From: Halorubrum rubrum
GTDB taxonomy: Archaea > Halobacteriota > Halobacteria > Halobacteriales > Haloferacaceae
Assembly: GCF_024494685.1 (NCBI RefSeq)
Contig: NZ_JANHDM010000008.1
Span: 111,845 to 175,844 of the forward strand
DNA: 64,000 nucleotides
Direction: 5' to 3'
Under the pieces are notes generated by a model. It made no database searches. It was not told the origin of the DNA and saw only the letters and a list, made by a program, of their open reading frames with translations. The translations under genes and the position numbers were made by a program. Below, piece by piece: positions 25,946 to 34,835 of the stretch (position 1 is its first letter; each line of letters starts with the position of its first letter).

Positions 25946-26647
25946 ATGGTTCTCCCGTTGGAGATGGGGTGGCGACACCTGCTGTTCGAGAGCTGGCCGG
26001 TCGACGCGGACCGGCTGGACGACCACCTTCCCGAGGGATTCGAGCCCGACGTTCGCGACGGCTCGGCGTGGCTCTCCGTGATCCCCTTCACCAACGTCGA
26101 CGTGCGCCCGAAGGGGCTCCCGCGCCCGCTCGGCGTGCGGCTCCCGGAGGTGAACGTCCGGACGTACGTCACCCGCGACGGCGTGCCGAGCGTCTACTTC
26201 TTCAGCCTCGACGCGCAGGGGCTCGCGAGCGTCGCCGGCGCGCGGCTGTTCCACCACCTCCCCTACTACTACGCCCGGATCTCGCTCGCGTGGACCGACG
26301 GCCGGGTCGCCTTCGAGAGCCGCCGGCGACACCCCGGCGACCGCCCCGCCCGGTACGAGGCGAGCTACTGGCCGGCCGGCGAGCCGTTCGCGGCCGACGA
26401 CGACCCGCTCGCCGAGTTCCTCGTCGAGCGCTACCGCTTCTACACCGAGGCGCCCGACGGGTCGGTCCGGCACACCGACGTGCGCCACGATCCGTGGACG
26501 CTGTACCCCGCGGAGGCGAGCGTCGGGACGGACACGCTGCTCCGTGCTAACGGGTTCCGGCGGCCCGAGGCGGAGCCCGTGCGCTACTACAGTCCCGGAG
26601 TCGACGTCACCGCCTCGCGGAGCGAGCGATCGGCGGAGGTGAACTGA
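25946..26647 (+). CDS. DUF2071 (YqjF-like) protein
   Basis: A 233-residue protein with the DUF2071 pattern: an N-terminal WRHLLFESWPVDADRLDDHLPEGFEPD, then WLSVIPFTNVDVRPKGLPRP and a conserved VNVRTYVTRDGVPSVYFFSLDA. The fold is related to acetoacetate decarboxylase, but no function is established for the family. GTATTTTT at about 25916-25923 lies 27 bases before the ATG. It ends one base before the DCC oxidoreductase start, so the two form an operon; many organisms keep DUF2071 and DCC genes near each other. Confidence 0.82.
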   Translation: MVLPLEMGWRHLLFESWPVDADRLDDHLPEGFEPDVRDGSAWLSVIPFTNVDVRPKGLPRPLGVRLPEVNVRTYVTRDGVPSVYFFSLDAQGLASVAGARLFHHLPYYYARISLAWTDGRVAFESRRRHPGDRPARYEASYWPAGEPFAADDDPLAEFLVERYRFYTEAPDGSVRHTDVRHDPWTLYPAEASVGTDTLLRANGFRRPEAEPVRYYSPGVDVTASRSERSAEVN

Positions 26648-26648
26648 A

Positions 26649-27080
26649 ATGGCCGCGGAACCCGACAGCGTCCCCGACCCGCCCGAGACGCCGGTCGTCC
26701 TGTTCGACGGCGTCTGTAACCTCTGTAACGGGGTCATCCAGTTCCTGATCCCGCGGGACCCCGAGGGGCGGCTGAAGTACGCCGCGCTCCAGTCGGAGCC
26801 GGGGCAGGCGCTGTTGGAGCGTCACGACTTCCCCACCGAGGAGTTCGACTCGTTCGTTCTCGTGGAGGGTGAGACGACCTACACCAAGTCCGGGGCCGCG
26901 ATCCGGATCGCGGAGATCCTCGGGTGGCCCTACCGGATCGCGGGGGTCGGGCGGGCGATCCCGCGACCGATCCGCGACAGACTGTACGAGTTCGTCGCGG
27001 ACAACCGGTACGACTGGTTCGGGCGGAAGGATCAGTGTATGATCCCCGACGAGGACGTGAGCGACCGGTTCCTCTCGTGA
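26649..27080 (+). CDS. DCC family thiol-disulfide oxidoreductase (DUF393)
   Basis: The 143-residue protein has the defining FDGVCNLCN (19-27), a CxxC in a thioredoxin-like setting, and the conserved YTKSGAAIRIAEILGWPYR segment and YDWFGRK near the C-terminus. DCC proteins are predicted dithiol redox proteins; substrates are unknown. It begins one base after the DUF2071 stop. Its own TGA (27078-27080) forms the first bases of a 29-base sequence that matches the right end of the TnpB element at 62.9 kb, yet the C-terminus looks complete. Confidence 0.82.
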   Translation: MAAEPDSVPDPPETPVVLFDGVCNLCNGVIQFLIPRDPEGRLKYAALQSEPGQALLERHDFPTEEFDSFVLVEGETTYTKSGAAIRIAEILGWPYRIAGVGRAIPRPIRDRLYEFVADNRYDWFGRKDQCMIPDEDVSDRFLS

Positions 27081-27106
27081 CGTCCTCCCCGCGCTGAAGC
27101 GCGAGG
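27078..27106. mobile_element. Solitary right-end relic of an IS200/IS605-type (TnpB) element
   Basis: These 29 bases match 62888-62916, the end of the tnpB element, at 28 of 29 positions (only 27082 differs). The core hairpin is kept: CCTC (27084-27087), CCC bulge, GCGC-TGAA-GCGC, GAGG (27103-27106). There is no tnpB beside it. It lies between converging genes and may now act as a transcription end, or mark a deleted insertion. Confidence 0.7.
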
Positions 27107-27189
27107 CTTTCTCCTCAACTCTCCGTAAAGAACACCTCGATCGAACCTCCCGCGGGCAAAATCTCGAACTCGCCGCGTACCGTAGCCGC

Positions 27190-27903
27190 TCACTCCGCGG
27201 TCTCGACCGCACCGGCCGTCTCGGCGACCTCGCCGCCCTCATCCGTCTCGGCCACGAGCCGCTTGAAGTTCTCGAAGACGCGCCCCGGCGTGACGTCCGC
27301 GAAGGAGAACTCCCGCTCGTCCCAGTCGCCCGCCTCCCGGATCGCCTCGCGGTGTTCGGCGTCGATCTCCGGATGAAACTGGACGGTCCACAGCGGCGCG
27401 GTCCGGTGGCGGGTGCCGAATATCCGGGCATGATCGGCCGACGCGATGACTTCCAGTCCGTCGCCGAGTTCGGTGACTGCGTCGCCGTGGAGGGCGACGA
27501 CGACCGGGGCGACCCCGTCGAAGAGCGGGTCGTGGCCCAGGTCGGACTCGACGAGCGCGTGGGTCGTGTCGACCCGTTCGACGGTCCCGCCGAGCGCCGA
27601 GTTCACGACCTGATGCCCGAAACAGACGCCGAGGGTGGGGATCCTTCGCTCGACGAGCTCGCGGACGAATTTCTCCTCCTCGGCGATCCACGGCCGGTCC
27701 TCGGCCTCGTAGACGCCCGCGGTGCTCCCGGTGAGGACGACGCCCTCGGCCTCCTCTATCGGGACGCGCTCGCCCGCGACGAAGTCCACCTCCGTGGCGT
27801 CGGGGAACCACGACGCCAGCGCGTCGCAGTGGTACTCCCGGTCGGGGTTCGGCTCGTTTCGGACGACGAACAGGTTCGGGCAGTCGGCGCGGGTGGAGCT
27901 CAT
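27190..27903 (-). CDS. Type 1 glutamine amidotransferase (GMP synthase-like)
   Basis: A 237-residue class I amidotransferase. The catalytic Cys94 is in GVCFGHQ (92-98), and the His-Glu pair lies in QFHPEI near residue 176. VLTGSTAGVYEAEDRPW is the oxyanion-side loop typical of GMP-synthase-like stand-alone domains. There is no partner synthase domain, so the enzyme probably hydrolyses gamma-glutamyl compounds or acts with an unlinked partner. ATTTAAG at about 27929-27936 is 27 bases upstream of the ATG. Next upstream is a DJ-1/PfpI gene, same strand, with its own promoter. Confidence 0.82.
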   Translation of the reverse strand: MSSTRADCPNLFVVRNEPNPDREYHCDALASWFPDATEVDFVAGERVPIEEAEGVVLTGSTAGVYEAEDRPWIAEEEKFVRELVERRIPTLGVCFGHQVVNSALGGTVERVDTTHALVESDLGHDPLFDGVAPVVVALHGDAVTELGDGLEVIASADHARIFGTRHRTAPLWTVQFHPEIDAEHREAIREAGDWDEREFSFADVTPGRVFENFKRLVAETDEGGEVAETAGAVETAE

Positions 27904-27939
27904 GGATGTCGGGTATCGGAGCCGCGGGGGCTTAAATCG

Positions 27940-28533
27940 TCAGTCGTCCGCGGCCACCGCGGGGTCGCCGTGCGTTATCTCGTCGCCGAGGAGGTCCATG
28001 AACTCCGCGAGCCACTCGGGGTGGTCCGGCCACGCCTGGCCCGTGACGAGGTTGCCGTCGCGGACGACGCCGTCGACCCACGAGCAGCCCGCAGCCTCGA
28101 CCTCGGGACGGACCGCGGGGTAGGCGGTCATCTCGTAGCCGCCGAGGACGCCCGCGGCCGCGAGGATCTGCGGACCGTGACACAGCGCCGCAACGGGCTT
28201 GTCCGCCTCGAAGAAGTGTCTCACCGCGTCGAGCACCTCCTCGTGGGTCCGGAGGTACTCCGGCGCGCGCCCGCCGGGAACGACGAGCGCGTCGTACTCC
28301 GCGGGGTCGATTTCCTCCATCGCGGCGGTCACCTCGAAGTCGTGGCCGCGCTCTTCGAGATACGTCTGATCCCCGCGGAAGTCGTGGATCGCCGTCTTGA
28401 TCCGGTCGCCCGCCGCCTTGTCCGGACACACCGCGTCGACGCGGTGGCCCACCGCCTGGAGCGTCTGGAACGGAACCATGATCTCGTAGTCCTCCCCGAA
28501 GTCGCCGACGATCATCAGGATATCCTTCGTCAT
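27940..28533 (-). CDS. DJ-1/PfpI family protein
   Basis: The 197-residue protein has the PfpI/DJ-1 fold with nucleophile elbow ALCHGPQ (Cys118 followed by His119) and the family's glutamate near position 14 (GDFGEDYE). [12 protein letters not shown] is the conserved loop before the elbow. PfpI members have been described as peptidases or deglycases; activity is not predictable. TTTATGATGG at about 28558-28567 lies 27 bases before the ATG. An acidic helix follows near the C-terminus, ending without a tag. Confidence 0.85.
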   Translation of the reverse strand: MTKDILMIVGDFGEDYEIMVPFQTLQAVGHRVDAVCPDKAAGDRIKTAIHDFRGDQTYLEERGHDFEVTAAMEEIDPAEYDALVVPGGRAPEYLRTHEEVLDAVRHFFEADKPVAALCHGPQILAAAGVLGGYEMTAYPAVRPEVEAAGCSWVDGVVRDGNLVTGQAWPDHPEWLAEFMDLLGDEITHGDPAVAADD

Positions 28534-28796
28534 CGTGCGTCGACGATACGTCGGGTACCATCATAAATCTTTAACGAACGATCCTGCATGTCGGCCGTGC
28601 CGCCGCCACCGACGAACGGGGTATGAACGCCGAGACGGGACGCCGGGCGGTCGAAACCGACGAAAGCCGCCGACGCCGGTCGTTTCGTACCGATGAACTA
28701 TGTTCTCATCCGATACGTTCATATGGTTTCGGGAGATCGATGTATGTTGTACGGTAACTAGGTACGCGTCCACAACCGGGCCGACAACGGGGGACC

Positions 28797-29843
28797 ATGA
28801 ACGAGGACCGCACGAACGACGCGTCTGATCGACAGCGAACCACCGGACGGCGGAGCTTCGTTCGCGCCACGGTCGCCGGAACCGCCCTCGTGGGGGGGTC
28901 GGGCGTGGTCGCGGGGAAACCGGGACGTTCGGGGAACGTCCCAGGTGAAAAGGGCGGCGGAAACGGAAACGGCACCGGCGGCGGGAAGGGATTTCCCCCG
29001 AACGGAACCACCGAGTACGGCGACAGCGTCGGTCTCGGCGACGGCGAGGTTCGCACCTTCACGACGGAGACGCCGTCGGGGAACCCGAAGTACCACGGCG
29101 TCGAGTTCGATCGGTCGGCGCTGGACGGGCTGCCGAGCGCCGACGATCTGGGCGCGGCCATCGACGGCGAGACCGACGGGTACGACGACAAGTACGGCGA
29201 GGCCGGCGAGGCGCTCGTGGTCCACCGCAGGAGCTCCCTCGAGTTCTTCGTCCCGTTCCCGGACGCCGAGGAGACGCCGTTCACCTTCCTCGGTCTCAAC
29301 TGGAACCCCGAAGGACACCCCGGCGGGAAGGGGGCGTGGTCGAAGCCGCACTTCGACGTCCACTTCCACACGCTCGAGACGGACGTGATAGACCCGATCG
29401 AAGGTCCGAAACTGCCTCCGTACGACGAGATTCCGGACGAGAGGATCCCCGAGGGGTACAACCGGTCGCCGCCGCCGCTGGCCGACGAGCGCTACATCAC
29501 CGACATGGGCGAGCACCTCGCGCCGGGCGACGCCCCGGAACTTCCCGACGGGCCGGACGACGACGCCGACCCCGACGCGTTCACGAACACGCTCATCCAG
29601 GGGTTCGTGGGCGTCGACGAGGGTGGTGACGATCTCGGGGACGTCCCCCGGCTGGCGTTCATCGAACCGATGATCACGCGGGAATTCCTGCGCGACCACT
29701 CGGGAACCGAGAACGACACCGTTCCGCAGCCGGAGGAGTACCCGTACGACGAACCGACCCACCATCCGACCGGCTACGCCGTCCGCGACGTGCCCGCGAG
29801 GGACGCGGTGGTCGTGACGATCCGGGAGTTCGAGGCGGTCTGA
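28797..29843 (+). CDS. Tat-exported protein of unknown function (possibly DUF5602/TTHB210-like)
   Basis: A 348-residue protein with a twin-arginine signal: GRRSFVRATVAGTALVGGSG (about residues 16-35). A Gly/Asn-rich linker follows (about 41-65), so the mature protein is probably outside the cell. The central HFDVHFHT (near residue 186) and NWNPEGHPGG recall metal-binding or TTHB210-like domains, which is a guess. The C-terminal part has HHPTGYAVRD. Upstream the promoter is weak. No neighbour shares its function: PfpI diverges on the left and an SDR follows on the right. Confidence 0.7.
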   Translation: MNEDRTNDASDRQRTTGRRSFVRATVAGTALVGGSGVVAGKPGRSGNVPGEKGGGNGNGTGGGKGFPPNGTTEYGDSVGLGDGEVRTFTTETPSGNPKYHGVEFDRSALDGLPSADDLGAAIDGETDGYDDKYGEAGEALVVHRRSSLEFFVPFPDAEETPFTFLGLNWNPEGHPGGKGAWSKPHFDVHFHTLETDVIDPIEGPKLPPYDEIPDERIPEGYNRSPPPLADERYITDMGEHLAPGDAPELPDGPDDDADPDAFTNTLIQGFVGVDEGGDDLGDVPRLAFIEPMITREFLRDHSGTENDTVPQPEEYPYDEPTHHPTGYAVRDVPARDAVVVTIREFEAV

Positions 29844-29898
29844 CTTCCTCCCGGTATCTCGCCGACAAGTTTCTTTCCGTGGCCCCCCTCGATCGTCC

Positions 29899-30888
29899 AT
29901 GACCGACTGGACCCCCGCGGACATGCCCGACCTCGAGGGAACGACGGTGGTCGTGACCGGGGCCAACAGCGGCCTCGGTCTCGAGGGAACGCGCGCGTTC
30001 GCCCGGAAGGGCGCGACCGTCGTGATGGCGTGTCGGAGCGTCGACCGCGGCGAACGGGCGGCGGCGGCGGTCCGGGAGTCGGCGGCGTCGACCGACCCCG
30101 ATCCCGACCTCGACGTCCGCGAGTGCGACCTGGCGTCGCTCGACTCGATCCGGTCGTTCGCCGAGGGGCTCGCCGCCGACTACGACGGAGTCGACGTGCT
30201 CTGTAACAACGCCGGCGTGATGGCGATCCCGCGGAGCGAGACCGAGGACGGCTTCGAGACGCAGTTCGGCGTCAACCACCTGGGGCACTTCGCGCTGACC
30301 GGCCGGCTGTTCGACCTCCTTCTCGCGGCCGACGGGGTCGACGACGCCGCCCGCGTCGTGACGCAGTCGTCGGGGGCCCACGAGCAGGGCGAGATGGACT
30401 TCGCCGACCTCAACTGGGAGGAGTCGTACGGGAAGTGGCGGGCGTACGGCCGGAGCAAGCTCGCGAACCTGCTTTTCGCCTACGAGCTCCAGCGCCGGAT
30501 CGACGCGGCCGGGATCCTCGGCGTCCGAAGCGTCGCCTGCCACCCCGGATACGCCGACACCGACCTCCAGATGCGCACCGCCCGCGAGAGCGGAAACCCG
30601 CTCTTGACGGTCGGGATGCGGCTCGCGAACGCCGTGCTCGGCCAGGACGCCGCGGTCGGGGCGGAGCCGATGCTGTACGCCGCGACCGCCGACGTCGACG
30701 GGGGCGCGTACGTCGAGCCGAGCGGATTCATGAACATGCGTGGTCACCCGACGGTCGGGCGGTCGAACGACGCCTCCTACGACCGCGCGGACGCCCGCCG
30801 GCTCTGGGAGTACTCCGTCGAGGCGACGGACGTGACGTTCCCGTTCGGGGAGAAAAACGAGGCCGTGGACGACGCCGCCGACGTCTGA
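29899..30888 (+). CDS. Short-chain dehydrogenase/reductase, retinol-dehydrogenase-like
   Basis: The 329-residue protein is a classical SDR: nucleotide-binding TGANSGLG (about 20-27), NNAGVM, catalytic Ser in TQSSGAH, and YGRSK with catalytic Tyr and Lys. HLGHFALT and the C-terminal extension place it near the retinol dehydrogenase/protochlorophyllide reductase-like subgroup, which in haloarchaea acts on unknown alcohols. The ATG at 29899 has an AAGTTTCTT box about 27 bases upstream. Nothing in the neighbours gives the substrate. Confidence 0.88.
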   Translation: MTDWTPADMPDLEGTTVVVTGANSGLGLEGTRAFARKGATVVMACRSVDRGERAAAAVRESAASTDPDPDLDVRECDLASLDSIRSFAEGLAADYDGVDVLCNNAGVMAIPRSETEDGFETQFGVNHLGHFALTGRLFDLLLAADGVDDAARVVTQSSGAHEQGEMDFADLNWEESYGKWRAYGRSKLANLLFAYELQRRIDAAGILGVRSVACHPGYADTDLQMRTARESGNPLLTVGMRLANAVLGQDAAVGAEPMLYAATADVDGGAYVEPSGFMNMRGHPTVGRSNDASYDRADARRLWEYSVEATDVTFPFGEKNEAVDDAADV

Positions 30889-31013
30889 GTCCGTTCCGGG
30901 ATCGTCGCCCGAATCCGCCGGCACCGCAGACGACCGGGCGGCGCAACCGCTGGCGAGCGTGATATACGCAGGACGCGTTTCGCGGGCTGTCCGAGCGGTC
31001 GTCGTACCGCCGC

Positions 31014-31208
31014 TTACAGTCGAGTGAGGTTCTTCGCGCGCGGACCCTTCTCCGCCTCCTCGATGTCGAACTCTACCTCCTGGCCTTCCTCGAGGTCCGG
31101 GCCGCCGACGTCTTCCATGTGGAAGAACACGTCCTCGTCAGCGTCGTCAGTCTCGATGAATCCGTAACCGCCGGTGTCGTTGAAGAAGTCGACCTTGCCT
31201 GTCGCCAT
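31014..31208 (-). CDS. cspA: Cold-shock domain protein
   Basis: A 64-residue cold-shock domain: MATGKVDFFN, RNP1 GYGFIE (14-19) and RNP2 VFFH (27-30) form the single-stranded nucleic-acid-binding face; EGQEVEFDIEEAEKGPRAKN completes the barrel. The protein is more acidic than bacterial homologues, as usual in haloarchaea. It probably acts as an RNA chaperone. The longer open frame to 31544 is not coding; ATG at 31208 starts the domain exactly. AT-rich sequence near 31235-31242 is its likely promoter. Confidence 0.94.
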   Translation of the reverse strand: MATGKVDFFNDTGGYGFIETDDADEDVFFHMEDVGGPDLEEGQEVEFDIEEAEKGPRAKNLTRL

Positions 31209-31321
31209 CGCGACCGTATAGAGGCGGAACCGGACAATAAGTGTTTGGTGTCTCAAACGGTATTCGCGGTTCATACCGGACTCGACGGCCGTATCGTCCG
31301 ATCCGGGGGCGGCGATCCGCT

Positions 31322-32782
31322 CTACGCGTCTCGACCGAGCGACCTGATCACCCGCGCGCTCGTCCGGATCCCGTTCTCGAAGCAGTCGACGTCGAGATGC
31401 TCGTTCGGCGAGTGGTTCCCCTGGTCGTGGTTGGCGTACGGGACGACGAGCACGGGCACGTCCGCCAGCGCCTCCACCTCGCGGAAGTAGGCGGCCGGCA
31501 GGCTTCCGCCCAACACGGGCAGTTCGATCACGTCCTCGCCCCACACCGCCCCCAAGGCCTCCCGGACCGGCTCAGCCATCGGCGTGTCCACCGGCGTCTT
31601 CATCGGCGGGAAGGTGCCGTGTTTCGCCACCTCGATCCGCGGCTCGCGCTCTCGGAGGTGGGCGCTGACCGCCTCGAAGACCGCGTCGGGGTCCTGGTTC
31701 GGGACGAGCCGGAAGTCGAGCTTCGCCGACGCCGTCGCCGGCAGGACGGTCTTCATCCCCTCGCCCTGGTATCCGCCCGAGAGCCCGTTCACCGTCATGC
31801 TCGGGCGGGTCAACAGCCGCTCGTAGTAGGGATCGTCGGTGACGAACCGGTCGACGTCCAGCTCCTCGCGGATCGCCTCGCTGTCGTCCGGAATCCGTGC
31901 CACGAGCTCGCGGTCCGCGTCGGTGATCGCGGTTCCGTCGTGGAACCCGTCGACGGCGATCCCGTCGCCGTCGTCCGCGCGCATCGACGCGAGGACCTCG
32001 ACGAGCCGGTTCGTCGCGCTCGGCACCGGACCGCCGAAGTTCCCGGAGTGGAGGTCCGTGTTCGCGGTCCGCAGGTCGACCTGTATCGAGAGCACGCCGC
32101 GGTTGCCGTACATCAGCGTCGGCACGCCCCTCCGAACCCCGTCGTCGCCCGCGACCGCGTGGCGCGGCCCGTCGGCGACGTACACGAGATCGACGTCGGC
32201 GAGTTCGGCCGGCTGCCCCTCGAGGTACTCGCGGAGGCCGGCGCTCCCGCTCTCCTCGCCGCCCTCGACGAGCAGCTTCACCGTGGCATCCGGGAACGCG
32301 TCGGCGGCGAGGAGGGCGTCGACCGCGAAGGCGTGGGCCGCGAACTGGCCCTTGTTGTCGCCCGCGCCGCGGGCGTAGATGGAGCCGTCGCGGATCGTCG
32401 GCTCGAACGCGGGCGACTCCCACGCGTCCACGTCGCCCGGCGGCTGAACGTCGTAGTGGCCGTAAAACAGGACCGTCGGCGCGTCGTCACCGTCGATCGC
32501 CTCCTCTCCGTCGCCGTCACGTCCCTCGTCGCCGGGGCCCCGCTCCGCGTAGACGACCGGATACCGATCCGTCTCGATCCGCCCAGCGTCGAGCCCGGAG
32601 CTCTCGAGGACGTCGACCACGAGATCGGCGGCGACGTCCATCCCCTCGCCAGTCGTCGAGACGCTGGGCTGTGAGAGCAGTTCGAAGAGGCGTTCGCGAT
32701 ACGTCTCGACCCGTTCGTCCACCGCCGCCGCGAGCGCGTCGTCCGCGCTCGATTCCCCGCCGTCCGCACGGTTCTCGTCCAT
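31322..32782 (-). CDS. M20 family dipeptidase/deacylase
   Basis: The 486-residue zinc exopeptidase has metal-binding FYGHYDVQPP (around residue 104) with His and Asp, GAGDNKGQ, the catalytic EGGEESGS and a dimerisation domain in the middle (about 215-325, DLHSGNFGGPVPSATNRL). A final HNEH-like HSPNEHLDV supplies the last zinc ligand. The family covers carnosinase-like dipeptidases and related amidohydrolases; substrate is unknown. It diverges from the MATE gene, with a large inverted repeat between them. Confidence 0.88.
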   Translation of the reverse strand: MDENRADGGESSADDALAAAVDERVETYRERLFELLSQPSVSTTGEGMDVAADLVVDVLESSGLDAGRIETDRYPVVYAERGPGDEGRDGDGEEAIDGDDAPTVLFYGHYDVQPPGDVDAWESPAFEPTIRDGSIYARGAGDNKGQFAAHAFAVDALLAADAFPDATVKLLVEGGEESGSAGLREYLEGQPAELADVDLVYVADGPRHAVAGDDGVRRGVPTLMYGNRGVLSIQVDLRTANTDLHSGNFGGPVPSATNRLVEVLASMRADDGDGIAVDGFHDGTAITDADRELVARIPDDSEAIREELDVDRFVTDDPYYERLLTRPSMTVNGLSGGYQGEGMKTVLPATASAKLDFRLVPNQDPDAVFEAVSAHLREREPRIEVAKHGTFPPMKTPVDTPMAEPVREALGAVWGEDVIELPVLGGSLPAAYFREVEALADVPVLVVPYANHDQGNHSPNEHLDVDCFENGIRTSARVIRSLGRDA

Positions 32783-32841
32783 ATCGGCCCCGACGGGAGG
32801 GCGGGCCCTCGTCCTTGTGGTCGCGGCACCCGTCTCCGGGA

Positions 32842-32886
32842 GGTAAGCGAGGCCTCGGTCGCTACGCTCCCTCGGCCTCGCTTACC
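32842..32886. repeat. Inverted repeat with perfect 13-base arms in a divergent promoter
   Basis: GGTAAGCGAGGCC (32842-32854) and GGCCTCGCTTACC (32874-32886) are exact inverted copies around a 19-base loop that contains TCGCTACGCTCC, a word common in haloarchaeal spacer palindromes. It lies between the divergent M20 and MATE genes. It could be a mobile palindromic repeat or a regulatory hairpin. Confidence 0.8.
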
Positions 32887-32967
32887 GCCGCCTCCCGAAA
32901 GATTAGGTCCGGAGGGGCCCTGGCTCCGGACGGGATCCCCGTGGGAAACGACGACGCCAGGGTCGAC

Positions 32968-34416
32968 ATGACGACGGGCGCCATCTCCCCGAAGCTGTTC
33001 GACCTCGCGTGGCCGCTGGTGCTCGGCAACCTCCTCCAGACGCTGTACAACCTCGCGGACATGTTCTGGGTGGGGCGCGTGAGCACCGACGCCGTCGCCG
33101 CCGTCTCGCTCATGTTCCCCCTGTCGTGGCTGTTCGTCTCCACCGCGATGGGCCTCACCGCCGCGACGATCGCGTTGGTCTCCCAACACGTCGGCGCGGG
33201 CGAGGACCGCCGGGCCGACGAGATCGTCGGCCAGACCGTGTTGCTGGCGGTCGCCGTCTCCGTCGTCTTAGCGCTCGTCGGCTTCGCGGCGCGCCACCGG
33301 CTGCTCTACTGGATCGGCGCGCGCGACGCGGTGTTCACGGAGTCGCTCGCGTACATCGAGGTGATCTTCCTCACGCTGCCGCTCACGTTCCTCTTCTTCG
33401 CGTTCCGGGCGTCACTTCAGGGCGCGGGCGACACCCGAACCGCGATGTGGCTCGTCGCCATCTCCGCCGCGCTCAACATCGTCATCGACCCCGTCTTCAT
33501 CCTCGGCTGGGGGCCGGTCCCCGCCCTGGGCACCCGCGGGGCCGCGATCGCGACGTTCATCGCCCGCCTGTTCGCGACCGCCATCGGGATCTGGATCCTG
33601 ATCCGCGGCGACTGGGGCGTGAAGCTGTACGTCCGGGACCTCCTCCCGAACCCGGAAGTCCTCCGGAAGCTGATCGACGTGGGGTATCCGGGGACGCTCG
33701 ACGGGTGGGCCCGGTCGTTCGCGGCGGTCGCGATGGCGGCGCTCGTCGCGCGGTTCGGCCCGGCGGCCACCGCGGCGTACGGCATCGGCGTCCGGCTGAT
33801 GTCGATCTCGTGGGGCGTCGCCGGCGCGGTCGGGCAGGCGACCGCGACCGGCGTGGGACAGAACCTCGGCGCGCGAACCCCCGAACGCGCGGCCGCCGTC
33901 GCACGCGCGGCCACCGCGGGAACGATGGGACTGCTCGCGGTCGCCGGCGGCCTCGTCTGGACCTTCCCCGGCGTCGCGATGGGCGTCTTCGTCGACGACC
34001 CGGCGACGATCACGGAGGGTATCGGCTTCCTGCGCATCGTCGCGCTCTCGTGGACCTTCTTCGGCGGGCTGATGGTGATCCAGGGCGGGTTCCGCGGTGC
34101 GGGCCACACCAAGGCCGCGATGGCGCTGTCGCTGCTCTCGCGGTGGATCCTCCGGATCCCGGTCGCCGCGCTGTTGGCGTTCGGGACCGTAAGCGTCACC
34201 CTCGGCGGGTTCGCGGTCGGCCCCCTCGCCGTCCCCGCGATCGACCTCGGCTACACGGGACTCGGCTGGGGCGTCGAGGGGCTCTGGTGGGCGTACACGA
34301 CGGCCGCTGTCGTCTCGTTCCTCCTCGGCGCGGCGTGGTTCCGGCGGGGAACGTGGACGGAGGGCGTGATAGACGGCTCGCCCGACGAGCCGGTCGTCGA
34401 GCCCGGCGACGACTGA
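32968..34416 (+). CDS. MATE family efflux transporter
   Basis: A 482-residue membrane protein with twelve predicted helices in two related halves. The first begins PLVLGNLLQTLYNLADMFWVG, and the paired FRASLQGAGDTRTA and IQGGFRGAGHTKAA segments are the MATE signature. It exports toxic cations or metabolites in exchange for Na+ or H+. The start is uncertain: ATG at 32968 is given, but GTG at 32941 would add nine residues; the frame beyond is shadow and crosses the inverted repeat. The C-terminus is acidic. Confidence 0.85.
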   Translation: MTTGAISPKLFDLAWPLVLGNLLQTLYNLADMFWVGRVSTDAVAAVSLMFPLSWLFVSTAMGLTAATIALVSQHVGAGEDRRADEIVGQTVLLAVAVSVVLALVGFAARHRLLYWIGARDAVFTESLAYIEVIFLTLPLTFLFFAFRASLQGAGDTRTAMWLVAISAALNIVIDPVFILGWGPVPALGTRGAAIATFIARLFATAIGIWILIRGDWGVKLYVRDLLPNPEVLRKLIDVGYPGTLDGWARSFAAVAMAALVARFGPAATAAYGIGVRLMSISWGVAGAVGQATATGVGQNLGARTPERAAAVARAATAGTMGLLAVAGGLVWTFPGVAMGVFVDDPATITEGIGFLRIVALSWTFFGGLMVIQGGFRGAGHTKAAMALSLLSRWILRIPVAALLAFGTVSVTLGGFAVGPLAVPAIDLGYTGLGWGVEGLWWAYTTAAVVSFLLGAAWFRRGTWTEGVIDGSPDEPVVEPGDD

Positions 34417-34432
34417 TCGGGGGATCGAGGAC

Positions 34433-34690
34433 TCACTGGCCCCGTTTCGCGATCGCGAGCGACGCGAGGAAGCCGAAGTACGCCGGTATGCCGCCGATCA
34501 TCGCCAGGTAGAACGCCCACTGCGGTGCCCCGACGAAGACGTGATCGAACAGCAGCGAGACGGCCGTCACCCACGCGACCGCGAACACGAGGTCCTGGAA
34601 CATGCCGGTCCGGTTCTCGCTGGCGTGCGATCTGAGGCGGTCGACGAGGCTCTCCTCGTCCGGGTCGTCGATCGGGTCGGTTCCTGTCAT
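34433..34690 (-). CDS. Small membrane protein of unknown function
   Basis: An 85-residue protein with a polar acidic N-terminus (about 30 residues) and two hydrophobic helices (about 31-50 and 58-78: FQDLVFAVAWVTAVSLLFDHVFVG and FYLAMIGGIPAYFGFLASLAIA). It lies 145 bases after the universal stress gene on the same strand, across a tandem repeat. I recognise no family. It could be the last gene of the acetate transporter operon or an independent unit. Confidence 0.65.
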   Translation of the reverse strand: MTGTDPIDDPDEESLVDRLRSHASENRTGMFQDLVFAVAWVTAVSLLFDHVFVGAPQWAFYLAMIGGIPAYFGFLASLAIAKRGQ

Positions 34691-34731
34691 GGGTGAGCGT
34701 GTCGGTCGGGGTACGTCGGTGTTCCGGAAGC

Positions 34732-34790
34732 GAAACGCGTCGGCGGCGGGAAACGCGTCGGCGGCGGGAAACTCGTCGGCGACGAGAAAC
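34732..34790. repeat. Tandem 18-base repeat, three units plus a partial
   Basis: Units begin at 34732, 34750 and 34768 with GAAACGCGTCGGCGGCGG as the first; the third is diverged and a fourth is cut short at about 34790. It lies in the 145-base gap between the small membrane protein and the universal stress gene. Confidence 0.85.
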
Positions 34791-34835
34791 GGATCGACGC
34801 CCGGACGCGGGGCGAGATCCGCCCCGGTCGCGGTT

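Noticed and set aside
34732..34790. Tandem 18-base units as a CRISPR array
   Set aside because: Units are directly adjacent without spacers, and no cas genes are present.
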